From Spirodela intermedia (taxonomy: Eukaryota; Streptophyta; Magnoliopsida; Alismatales; Araceae), in assembly GCA_902729315.2 (NCBI GenBank), contig LR746270.1:1644501-1708500 (forward strand): a DNA stretch of 64,000 nucleotides. The letters are read 5' to 3'. The notes below the pieces were generated by a model. That model was given only the letters and a program-made list of their open reading frames with translations. It did not search any database and had not been told where the DNA came from. Position numbers and translations under genes: made by a program. The number at the start of each line of letters is the position of its first letter. Position 1 is the first letter of the stretch. Positions 48,972 through 60,205 of the stretch are shown here, piece by piece.

Positions 48972-50077
48972 CTCGGTTGATGTTATTCTCGCATAACCCA
49001 CAAAACCGTCATCACCTAAGAATGGCCTGGAAATAGTCAAACTCTTCTATCGTCCAAGCTTATAGCTGCATAGATCTTAAGAGTCCAAGGTTCCAATCAA
49101 GAAATTCATAACCAACGAGTCCACATAGCCTCCTGTGCTTCAACTTCTAGAAATTTCGATTACTCCTTTAAACTGATCGAACTCTGAGCCTTGCGCAAAA
49201 GCTCTGAGAACTCAGCAAAAAAAAATATTCTAGAGACTGAAGGAAGACGCCTCAGAGAACAAGCGCGAAATTGAAAACTTAGCAGAGTTAAGATCCCATC
49301 ATCTGAATCCTAGATTCCTTCTTCACATCACTGGCAAGCCGCTCTCCATTTTCTCCACATGTTCACACCTTTTATCGTATTTCGCTCGCTAGCTGCTTCC
49401 TCAACAGGTGATCCCTGCCCAAATTCCAAACAGAACAGCAAGAAAATTATCGCGAATTTCCAAACTCTCCCCCCGACGGCAAAAGCGCAGCAAATGATCA
49501 CCGCCCAGATCCAAGACAGCAGCAAGACAAAAAAACGATCTCAGGATTCCTGTAGCACATGATACAGCTCAACTGGACCACAATTCCATGGGTTACATCG
49601 TAGCCGACTCCCATAACTCAGCAAGAACCTCTTGGCGCGGGAGTTTTTCTCTGCAACTCGGAAAACAAACCCAAAAGAAGAAGAGATCAGCAGCCTATAT
49701 ATCTCTTGGTATCACAGCGGGTACGTGCCTCCACCGTCGTCCTAGCCTCCGGCGGCGGGCGGTGAGACGCGGATGAAGCGAGGAAAACGATAGGAACTCT
49801 CTCCTTGCTCATCTATACCCCCATCCACACAGCTACAACAACAACAACAACAACTGAAGAGGAAATTGATTGGACCCGAACCTTGGAATTCGGAAGATTG
49901 CGGTATTCCCGATACGGAGATTTTGATGTCAATTATTGGGGATGTGCTCCTCCATCCCCTTCTGCGAGATTTCCTGAATATAAAACTCCCCTGCTCCTTC
50001 GCCTTTCTTTCTACAACTGGCTTTCAGTTCCCCTCCCGTCCATCTTCTTTCCTCCCCATCCTTCCATCCCTCCACCG

Positions 50078-50108
<31 letters not shown>

Positions 50109-51090
50109 CTTTAGGTAGTGGGAGGAAATGGCTCCCGCTCTTCCGGCTAATTTACACCGCCTGCGATATCCGCGGCCAGCCAACCGCCTCCTCCGGCCAC
50201 CGGACCACCAAAATTATTTCTCCGATCTGCCCTCCACGGAGAAGACGACGACCCCCGGGATCGGATTCCCCGCGTTCTCGCTCACCGCCCACAGATGCCA
50301 GGCCAGATCCCGCAGAACGGCCATGGAGAGAGGGGAACTGGCGGAGCGGTATGCTGACCGCGCAACTCCCCAGTGCGATATTGTCCAAATTTTCCGATCA
50401 AGACGAGCACTACGATGGGGATGGGATGCGGAGAGCCTTGATGGAGGACCGCGATAGGTGACGTCACCATCGCGTTGACCATGGGCCTTCCTGGGCCGCC
50501 GCCATCCCTGTGGTGGATATATAGGATCGTCGGAGTCCTCGACGTCGCCTGGTCCTCAACGGTTGCGGCAACGGAGATGGCGACCGGCGGCGCGCGTCTG
50601 CGTCGGGACGCGGGGCGCCGCAAGTTGGACGGCCGGCCACCGCGGTACGGATGCCCGCGGCGGCGTATCCCCCCACCCTCGGACGCCGCCGGAGGGCGAC
50701 ACTCGAGTCACAGGCTGACTTTATTATTTCCTCGTTAACTTTCAAGATTAGTAAATCCCCCCCCCACCCCTACGACCCCCCACGCCGCTCTCGTTCTCCA
50801 TCTCTCTCTCTCTCTCTCTTGGGCGGCTACAAGGGGGGGGGGATAGGGACACTGGTGCAATCCCACGACAGAAAGGGCATCTAGGTTAAACAGTGATAGC
50901 GAGAGAGAGAGAGAAAGAGACGTTCACTGTTGAAGAACGGGGCCGTAGCGGTTTCGGTACCCTATTTTAAATAGTGGTAACAGACGTGGTAGGGAAGCTG
51001 GTGCGTGCAACAGAAGAAGTAATAAGATGACTCACTCACTTCATGCCCGGCCCAGTCAACCCTCCGAGCTGGTGCAACATGCTGCTGACC

Positions 51091-51132
<42 letters not shown>

Positions 51133-51854
51133 CTATCTTGACGCCGTTCCGTCTCCTCCACCGGTAGATTCAACTCCGGGAAGAAGGTAAGGAGACAACC
51201 CACTCACTCATGCCCCGCCCATTCCTCAACCCTCCGAGTTGGTGCAGAATGCTGCTGACCCTCTCTCTCTCTCTCTCTATCTCGACGCCGTTCCCTCTCT
51301 TCCACCGGCAGATACAACCCCGGGGAAGGGGGAGGGGAAATCCCGGTAAGCCGATGAGCACGAAGAAAGCTCGAAGGCCGAAATTCGGCCCAAAATGTCT
51401 AAATTGGGCCCTGTTATCAGGCCCAACTTTTTCAGACCGGCTTGAACCGGACCGGCTCGGGGCCATGTCTAGGCCGGCCGGCCTCGGGGCTTCTCCCCGA
51501 AGAGGAGGGAGTCAAAGAGGCGGCGGAGCTGCCGCCGGTCGCCGGAGGGAAGGCTTCGAAGTAGTGCTCCGCCGCAACTCCTCCGGCCCGCTCTGAGGTC
51601 TGACCCCCCTCGCCGATGAAACCTCTCTCGTCCTCGCGTAAATATTCTGTCTAGGAGCTCGTAGAACTGGGTCGATGCTGTTCTGTGTCTGTGTGGGAAG
51701 CAGGTTCACTGTCCGCTCTTCGGTGCAGGAGGGGAAGCTGGAGGGCAGAGGAATGGAGGAAATGATAGAGCGGTCGCGGCCCCGTGGCTAGAGAAGGATT
51801 TTCGTTTGCTCGCAGTACTTCGCGATGCCCGTGGTGGCTAGGGTATTGTAGAGG
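48972..51854. other. Divergent upstream region of DUF3755 and zinc-ribbon genes
   Basis: Probably includes leader exons of both genes: an acceptor-like TATTTCCAG on the minus strand near 49028 suggests a leader intron for DUF3755. The middle part, 49.8-50.7 kb, is GC-rich with a (CCG)n stretch at about 50072-50108, and its open frames are compositional. Several site-II-like GGCCCA/TGGGCC motifs occur near 51388-51425. No separate gene is supported. Confidence 0.45.
51033..51331 (+). repeat. Tandem duplication upstream of the zinc-ribbon gene
   Basis: Copy 1 (about 51033-51184) and copy 2 (about 51201-51331) share, in order, CACTCAC, TCATGCCC, CAACCCTCCGAG, TTGGTGCA, ATGCTGCTGACCCTCTCTCT, a (CT)n tract, GACGCCGTTCC, TCCACCGG and CAACCC/CAACTCCGGG. 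The (CT)n part has changed length between copies. The array ends about 520 bp before the ATG. Confidence 0.85.
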
Positions 51855-54800
51855 ATGGGGAGTAGGGTTCCCTTGCCGCACTACAACATGAGGATGGCCG
51901 CTTCCTATATTGGGGGTTCCCTCCACGACCTTAACGCGGTGGACGGTCCTTCGGGCGATATCGAGGGCATCAGCGACGTGGAGCGGGATGCAATCACAGA
52001 AGGTAGCCTGGATAACGACGAAGAATCCACATCAGTTGTGAGTTGTCTTCTCCTTGTTCTATTCTAACCCCCATCATTTTTACTTCCTCGATTTTTCTGC
52101 ACTGAGTTCTGCCAAGTTTTGAAGATTTTTTCTTCCGACTATGGCTATTGGAAGTTGGGTTTGATTATCAAGTTGATGAATTTTTGTTCTATCAATGCTA
52201 ATGCAGTCATTTTTTCACGGTTGATCTATCGCTGAATTCGCCTTCAGATTACTAGTTTCGCCGACCGCTTTTTTGGGTAATAAGGGTTCGTTCCATCTCC
52301 CAGGATTGCATACACGAATCATACAGCAACTCTTTACCTGTTCATGGTGCCGAGGTGGAGGACGATCGCTCTGGCCTCGAGAACAGTGGCGAATCTTCGA
52401 GATCCCCTTCCAACATGCTGACTATTGATGGTTATGTCTACAGTTTCTTCTCTCTTCCTGCAGTGGTTTACTTCTCTGTCAGAATTTGCAGTCTTCTTCT
52501 TTCTATGTCTTCTGAACTGGATGCTATGTGTTGAACGTCAGATGTTGTGCCCATCGAGACCGCTCGAGCTAGGTTCTTGCAAGTTGTTGTTGATCATTTT
52601 CTTCGTGATCACGTGGTGGAAGTGGTTCAAGCTTATGAAGCTGAATATAATGGCGGGTATGACAAGGTTAGCAAGAGAAAGTCAAGGGAAGTCCAGTATG
52701 AAGGTGATCCTAGGTTTGTCCTTCCTTTGATGTATGTGGCCAATTTGTATGAGACCCTGGTCAATGATGCGAATGCTCGGCTTGCATCATTGGCGGGGGT
52801 TCGCGAGAAGACTATTGGGGTTGCCCTTGAAGCAGCTGGTGGGCTATATAGAAGGTTAGCAAAAAAGTTTCCGAGAAAAGGTATGGCCTAGTGCAGTTAT
52901 GTTTTCTGCGAAAAATAACAACTTGACATGTTGATGATGGGAGATTGTGTCTTTTTTTTTTTTTTTGGTTCTTCCAGGGCCTTATGGCTTTAAAAGAAGA
53001 GAGTTGGCAACTTCTCTTGAAACAAGGGCGAGATTTCCCGAATTAGTACAAGAAGAAAAACGTGTCCGTTTCGTAGTGGTCAATGGTCTTGTCATTGTTG
53101 AGAAGCCAATTAGCATGCCTATTGAGGATGCCGAATGGTAATATTATATTTTCTGTTACTTTTAACATTGGTCATTATTGAGCTTTGATTGCATCATAAT
53201 CCTCTTCGCATTCAGATCTATATTAAGCTCAATAAGGAATATTTCAGTATAGTGAAAAAATATTAAATGGGTTGGTGCTTGGGTAGTAGAACTGTAACTT
53301 GGTGTCTGATGCACCTACCAATTGTAAATCATATGGTAAATAATGCCTTGTGTCAATTTGACAATCTAGCCTGTTGAATGAATGAGGATAATAATGTTTC
53401 GAAGGGCTACCTCTCTGAAGCATACACTTCGCAAATCTTTGTTTCCTCTATACCTAGAGAACGGATTCTTTTGCAAAATAGAAGGAACAAAGGAAATATC
53501 CACCGATGAACCCCCGGTTAGGATGGACCAAGTTGTCTGTATCTCATGATACACGCATGCATCTCGTGAAGACTGATTCTTGAGAAACCCAGTTCTTTGG
53601 GGTGATGTTCGGGCTGGCATCCCTCCGGGGAAAGACTGCACTTGCCATGGCTAATCCCTGTAACAGACAGTTCATTGAAGTTGGACCTGTAACAAACAGT
53701 TTTATGTTAAAAAGGTAAAACTGTATTTCTTATGCACTCAATTGCATTCTCTTCCACTTTGGTTTCGGGATTTGTTGCAGCTCTAAATTATGAGAACAAG
53801 TTCCTTTTTTTTTGTACACTTTTCCAAAATAATGTTGTGCAGCCCACGTCAATCTAAATTCTCCAGAATAAGTTGAAATATCTCACTTCTCTTAGGATTA
53901 CTGCCTCCTGAGAGGTGGTATTTGTGTGCTATTTGATAGCATTATCTATCATCTTATCGCCCCATGTGTGCCCAATAGCTATGATGATTAAAAGTTGCTT
54001 ATTACGATATTTATTATTCCTCATAACTTACACTTTAATCAGATTTCAACAAGGTCAATTATTTAAGTTTTGTGGAACACGCTGTGGAAATGAAGACTGC
54101 AGCTCAGTAGGGGGAAGGAATAAACAAAACCCTTTCTAGGTTATAAATACTTGATTTGTATAATTTTATTTCTGGGTTATGTTTCTATGTATTATTGGTG
54201 CTTATTAGTATAGTTCTGATGTAATTTTGCGTTCAGCATTCTGATATTAAGCTTAATCCAGGTTCAAACGCTTGACTGGAAGGGGTGAAGCATCTATCTC
54301 AGAAAGGGATTACAAGTTTTATTCTCCTCGCCACAAGTTCAGGCGTGCTCCATCACAAGCTGTTTCAAATCTTCTTGAGACTCCAGTAAGTTTTGCACAC
54401 TATTCATAAGAAAATGGGGATATGAGTTGGGAAAATGAATGTTTTTTCTTCCGTCACAATATCTCTTCTTCTTTTATTTTCTTCTCTTTATTTCCCCCTA
54501 TGTGGGCAAGTGAAAAATGTCCCAGATTTTTTTTTTCGATATATATATATATATATATATATTCAGTATGATGTAAACGTTTGCTTGGGTCGGTTCCTGG
54601 GTTATATTCGCTGATCATCTTTGCATATATGCAGTAGTACTTGGCATACATGCAATCCTGTGCCTAATGCGTTTGTATAGAGAGTATTAATCATGATTTG
54701 CATTCCCACACAGCAACAAAATCAGCAGCAGCCTCCGATGAAACATCATGGGCAACTGATGCAACAGTTGCCATTCTATCCCATTCAGCAGCCACATCAC

Positions 54801-55167
54801 CAGCCCATGCATCATCAGAACCAGCACACAACCCCACATTTTTCTCAGATTGCGGAGATCCCGCTTCAGTCATCCGCTACTTTACCTCAACACATGGCTT
54901 GCTTACAATCTCTCTCTGGAGGTCACGCGGGAGGCCGTTTGCATCTGCTGGTGGGTACATATTAGTTTGATTGATTTGCTCCTGCCCACCATGTAAACAT
55001 CTCTATAATGGCTGTTAATCTCTCTCAGAACATTTTTTAAGTGACGAGTTTTCTGTTCTCCTCAGCCAACAAACCCTGCGAAGTTCTGTGATGAATGTGG
55101 TGCTCCTTACTTGAGGGAAACGTCCAAGTTCTGCTCGGAGTGTGGTGTTAAGAGGCTGGGAACATGA
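51855..55167 (+). CDS. Conserved plant protein with C-terminal zinc ribbon, function unknown
   Basis: Exons 51855-52037, 52304-52430, 52542-52880, 52978-53137, 54262-54385, 54714-54950 and 55066-55167 give 423 residues. The N-terminus MGSRVPLPHYNMR and the following acidic SLHDLNAVD region are conserved in plant homologues, as I recall them. The central 105-300 region is mixed alpha-helical: YEGDPRFVLPLMYVANLYET, VALEAAGGLYRRLAKKFP, FKRRELATSLETRARFPEL and RDYKFYSPRHKFRR. Residues 312-390 are a Gln/His/Pro-rich linker. The last exon encodes a compact zinc ribbon, CDECGAPYLRETSKFCSECG, with four cysteines in two CxxC pairs. I know no experimentally assigned role for the family. Six introns all have GT-AG ends; the fourth (1.1 kb) holds an antisense open frame of unknown origin. 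Confidence 0.85.
54539..54561. repeat. (AT)n microsatellite
   Basis: About eleven AT units follow a T-run, inside the fifth intron of the zinc-ribbon gene. Confidence 0.9.
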
Positions 55168-56165
55168 TGGTTCCTCTCTCCCTCTCTCTCTCTTCTCCTA
55201 CTGTAAATTAATATAGTTAGCTATTGATCCCTCTATGTAAGTCTAATAAACTTATATTGATAATTATGTAGACAGCTTATCATGGATAACTAAATATTTT
55301 CCTCCACTTTACCGGAATGATGGGTGAAGCCCAAATCTCTCTCTCTCTCTCTCTCCCCTCCTCCCCCACTGTAAGTCAATGTAGGTAGTAACCGACTGCT
55401 TACCCGGGAGGCAAGATCCCTCTGGTATGTCGAATAAACTTTTAGTAATAATTATAAACACAGTTTACTGTGGAAAATGAAATATTTGGTCCTGTTGGTT
55501 AATTTTTATATTTCATATTTTCGGTGAGTCTCTAAAAACTTGAGGTGTCTGAAACTAGTTCTATAATTGGTAATGTGAGAATGCTAAATAATAAAATTTA
55601 TTTTAAAAATTGAAAAAAATGAATATATAGTGAATGGCTTTTAGGGAACATGTTCAAGCCAGAGGAAATAATTTGGACCAAATATTTGGGGTTGGAATTT
55701 AACAATCACTTTTATGTCCGGTTTATTGCTATTCTGGGAGTTTATTTACAAATATTTAAAAATCAAATCGGATAACTTACATTTGATAGTATTACTTTAA
55801 TATCTTTTCTCAGTCCCGAAACCGCCGGCTAATAAAATAAGGGTTTAAAAAAATTAGTTAAGTTTTGAGAGGTTATAAGTAAATTTCATATTCATAAAAG
55901 CCCTACCGGCCTTGGTCATTTTAATATCAAGAAGGCTTTGGCCCGTTGACAGGTGAGAGAGTTCGATCCGGGCGTCCACGCCGGCATAGGCAGAGGCTCC
56001 AACTCCCTCCCTCCCTCCCTCCCCCCTCCCTCGAAGGAACCTAGGGTTTTGGCAGTCGGTGTTCGCGGGAGCCCGACGTGTTGGGATTGCGACTCAACTT
56101 GGGAACATTGGTTGCGGGCGATCTTGTTAGGTTGATCTGGGGATAACAGAAGAGAAGTGAAAAAA
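55168..56165. other. Spacer and LSM4 leader
   Basis: 3' flank of the zinc-ribbon gene with two similar CT-rich blocks (about 55170-55200 and 55337-55370), each followed by ACTGTAA-like sequence and a shared TAATAAACTT motif. An AT-rich spacer follows, then the probable LSM4 leader with a telo-box complement CTAGGGTTTT near 56041. Confidence 0.5.
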
Positions 56166-59100
56166 ATGGTGCGCGTCTAATGGCGTCCCTTGTAGAACTT
56201 TTTGAGTCCTATGATTTTGCTTTCTTTTGGTTTATTTCCCTGATTTCTTGCTGTTTTACTCCTCTAACTCTGGTTGTTGGCGTGTTGCCGCTTTTCAGCT
56301 TCCTCTTTCTCTGCTAAAGACGGCACAAGGTCATCCCATGGTGAGGGAATTTGCTAACGCATTTTCCTCGATCGTGTTTAGTGTTTGGTTTTGGCCTTAG
56401 TTTCAATTTGATGTATAGAAATTACGGGTTTCTTTTGTTCTATTCTGGTAATAGGGTGGACGTTCTTAACGAAAACGAATCTGTTCTTGCTCCCATTTTT
56501 TTGGATTGATGGTTTCTCTCCCGACAGCTGGTGGAGTTGAAGAATGGAGAGACTTACAATGGTCACTTGGTGAACTGCGACACCTGGATGAACATCCACC
56601 TCCGGGAAGTCATCTGCACTTCGAAGGTCAGGACGGAGGCCTTCAACGTTTCTCGCGTCGTTCCTCAACCATCTATCCCATTTTCTGATTTTTCCATCGC
56701 TTTGTAGGATGGGGACCGGTTCTGGAGAATGCCCGAATGCTATATACGTGGTAATACGATCAAGTATCTGCGTGTACCCGATGAGGTTGGACACTTTTCA
56801 TCCATGTCTTTGATCATTTTGTACTGTGAAAGCCTCCGTTACTAGGTAGTTTAGGTTGGCTTTTATTTGTCGCTTGATGCCGTATTGATCAATAAAATAA
56901 TATTTCCGACTTTGCACAACTGTATGAGGTGACGGCTGGTATTTGGATGTAAATTATTGTCGTCTTTCCCCACCTGAATTGATTAGCATTAGATTTGCTG
57001 GAAGGTTTCGCTCGTCCGTTAGCCAATGATATTCTCAAGAAGCTAGTAATATTCCTGTCTGTTTCTAATCCTATACACTAAGACCTAAAAAAACTATCTC
57101 CTTTCCTTGTCTATGATCTGTATAGAATTCATTCGTTATATTGTCATGCCTTTTGTTTGTGGAGTTGATGTCGAAATGTTAATTCTGTTGTTTATAAATG
57201 AGCTCGAGTAAGTAGCGTGATTTCCTCTACCTTTTAAACTTACTTTGAAATTTTTATGCGTTGAATACGCGAAAACTATAATTTGTAGAAACAGTCTTTC
57301 TTGACTTTATTTCTGGCCTCGTTTTGTTGACTCTTCATCAAACTTATCGGGAAAATTTTGAGAAACCGGGAAGTGTATCTTATAATCAGGGCAAATGATC
57401 CTAGTGGATGATTCTGGGAGGGACCGTATTTGGAGTCCAATCATAGGAGGGACTAGTATTTTTCTGGTCCAGGTGTAGTTCAAATCCAGTATTGATTTGA
57501 CGGTCATAAATTATTGTGGCCAATCGGCTGAACCCTAATGGTATGATTTTTTGACGGGGCTGAGTCAACTTTATCATTCCGGCTGCAGCTCTGAGCAACT
57601 GATTTCTGTTCGTGCTATCTAGAGTTATTGTATGTTGTTACACAGATACACTCTTTGTTATTTCTTGTCCTGGAAAACGCTTTTGTTGAAATATGAACAT
57701 TTTTAGGAAAAGTTGTTGTCTAAACCTAAGTGTCATTGACAAGGAAAGCAAGTGCAAGACTACCCTAAGCTTGAGGTAGAGAGTTCAATTTCATTTTCAC
57801 TGCCAGTCTTGGAATTAATGTATCAATAAATCGCAAGTTTTTGAACCAAAGTGTTATAATTTTTCTGAGGTGAAATTGCTTTGTATATAAAAAAGGGAAT
57901 CCATACATTTTTTTGAACCGATAAGGTTTTTGAGCTATATATAGTTTAGAAAGAAAGAATCAACGCCATTTTTTGATGTTTTTGTTTGCTGATTATTTGT
58001 GTTTGCTGCAAAGATTAGGCAACATGTTTGCCCACTGAATGATTCATTATTTTAGTTATGTATTTTCTGTGTTTCAAAAACTTGTATCAAGTTATTTATT
58101 GTCTGGAAGTGGTCCCTCAGAAGGTTCCAGGTTGTATCCAAATGAGATGAATAGTGAAACAAGCATTTACTTTCGAATGGGAAGCTTATGAATTTTCTGG
58201 TAATCGTAATCAGCAAGAAGGGCCATAGTTGAGGTTACCATAAAGGTGTGGAAGATTTGGAATTATAATGAATTGCGAAGCAATCAGGATGATGGCAATG
58301 ATGATTGGGGACGTGATTCAGTAATTTGGTTTTAAAGTGTTTGGTCAGGATGCCTAACTGTTAGGTGCTTTGGAGAGTTTCTGTCATTGATTTCGGGGAA
58401 CTTCATACTTCATAGCAGAAACGGAGCCATTTGGATTTTTTTCGACCACTGACAGGATATCATGGTAGTGTAATTTTTAGACTGGTGTCCGGTAGGGTAT
58501 GCCTTATTCTTTTCTCTACTTCCCTGAAGAATACATGAATCCTCCAGATGAGCTGATATAATCCGAGTGAAGAAATGGTTTTTCTTTGGATCAAAACATA
58601 TTTTTCCTTTAATGCAGAGACTGTGGCATACAATTTTAGTTGGTGGAGAAAAATGAATGTTCTTCAGGATTCCTAAAATGAGAATAAGTGTTCTTGGGGA
58701 AATTCTAGTTACTTGAATAACACTTCAAAATGGTTGACTGTTAACGAAAGACTGGTCCTTGTGGAACCCTAGTGTAGAGGTGTTATGGCTCCTTTCATGC
58801 TGAAGTCCTATTTCATCGCAGCGAAATCAATAATTTTGTATTGTCTATAGTGCTTGCATGCTGGTTCAAGCATCATTCTCTTGTGGTATGGTTAATATAT
58901 TGTAATTTTGGACACATTTCCCATTCTTTGGGATAAAAAAAAACTTTTGTCTGCTCATAAAATAATGAAGAGGTTGGTAATCACGTTGAAAACCGGTCGT
59001 GAGATTGTTTTACTGAACATGATAAACACAGGAATCGCATCCAACTCAGCTTCATTTATTTCTTCTTAAGTTGCTCAGCTACCATCTCCAATTCATGCAT

Positions 59101-59731
59101 GTGTGTGCTATTATATTTTTGGTGATCATTGCCTTTCTTAGCCAGTTTTAGATTAACCTAGTCAAGCTCTCATATAATTACTCTCATCCATGACCTGGAT
59201 GATCTTTTCAGGTGATCGATAAGGTTCAAGAAGAGACTAGCAAGAGCCGTTCTGGTAAATAGCTCCGACTCGTTTCTTCTCTTCACCTCGGAATTTTTTT
59301 GAAGATCATGGTTCTCTTATCTGGTCCCTCACCACGGCAACCTGTATATTAGGCGATTCTTTCGTTGATCCATAACTCTAAAAAACTTGGAACCCTAGAT
59401 CCTGAAGGGGATACCAAGAACAGTTGCTTTACTCTATTTTCTTCGTTTGCTTGTTCCATCTTCCAGATAGGAAGCCACCCGGCGTTGGCCGCGGGAGGGG
59501 AAGAGGCAGAGAAGAGGCGACCGGTGGCCGGCCCGCCAAAGGCGTGGGCCGCGGCCAGGATGATGGAAGCGGCAGAGGAATGGGCGGTGGCCGCGGCAGG
59601 GGCGGCGCCGGCGGGAGAGGCAGAGGTTTATCTTTCCCCCTTTTCCCCCATATCCATTTCTCATCCCCCATTCTAATTAACACTCGGGCTCCTGCTCTGC
59701 GGAAACAGGTGGTGCCAGAGGGCGTGGCTGA
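56166..59731 (+). CDS. LSM4: U6 snRNA-associated Sm-like protein LSM4
   Basis: Exons 56166-56168, 56299-56340, 56528-56626, 56708-56785, 59212-59254, 59467-59625 and 59709-59731 give 148 residues. The first coding exon holds only the ATG; the next begins [14 protein letters not shown]. The Sm fold covers residues 1 to about 75, with [20 protein letters not shown] (Sm1) and [20 protein letters not shown] (Sm2). The tail from [14 protein letters not shown] to the end is an RGG/GR-rich arm typical of plant LSM4. LSM4 sits in the nuclear LSM2-8 ring on U6 snRNA and the cytoplasmic LSM1-7 decapping ring. The ATG-only exon is inferred because LPLSLL directly follows Met in homologues and GT follows the ATG. 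The fourth intron, 2.4 kb, is by far the longest. Confidence 0.95.
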
Positions 59732-60205
59732 GCACATCCTAGTGAGGGAGAAAACTCGTATCGCATGAAAGGAGCAACCATGCGTAGGAGGCCTCTCTGT
59801 GGTATGGTGAGATGAAAAGGAGGGGGCGGCTGCGCTTTGTAGGGATTATTGATATTTTAGTTGCCATCTGAGGTTGCTGGTTCTTGCTTAATTTTAAGAG
59901 ACGGAATCAGAGTGTGCAGTGAGTAAGTTAGGGAAACATATTTACGGTTAATGCCCGCCCTCCTGTCACTAGCCCCACTCTCTCTCTCTATCGAGTGGAG
60001 GACTTTAGTCCGAAACACGAAGCTTATATACATTGCCCCCGCGTGAAGTTGAAGACAGGCAAGGAAACTGATAACAGGCGAAGGGCATTCTGTTCACTTA
60101 AAAAGACGGGTCAATTTGGGTACTCAAGGGGCGGCTTGAGGGGGGGGGGGCATGAAGAGAAGCAAAAAAACAAGCACCTGCTGTCGACTTGAATTGAAGA
60201 AGGGT
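59732..60205. other. Convergent spacer between LSM4 and CTNNBL1
   Basis: Only 474 bp separate the two stop codons, so it is essentially the two 3' UTRs. A G-run of ten lies near 60139-60148. Nothing else seen. Confidence 0.6.

Noticed and set aside
49805-50461. 218-codon forward frame with Thr and Pro runs
   Set aside because: It is built from (ACA)n and (CCG)n repeats in the region upstream of two divergent genes and has no domain.
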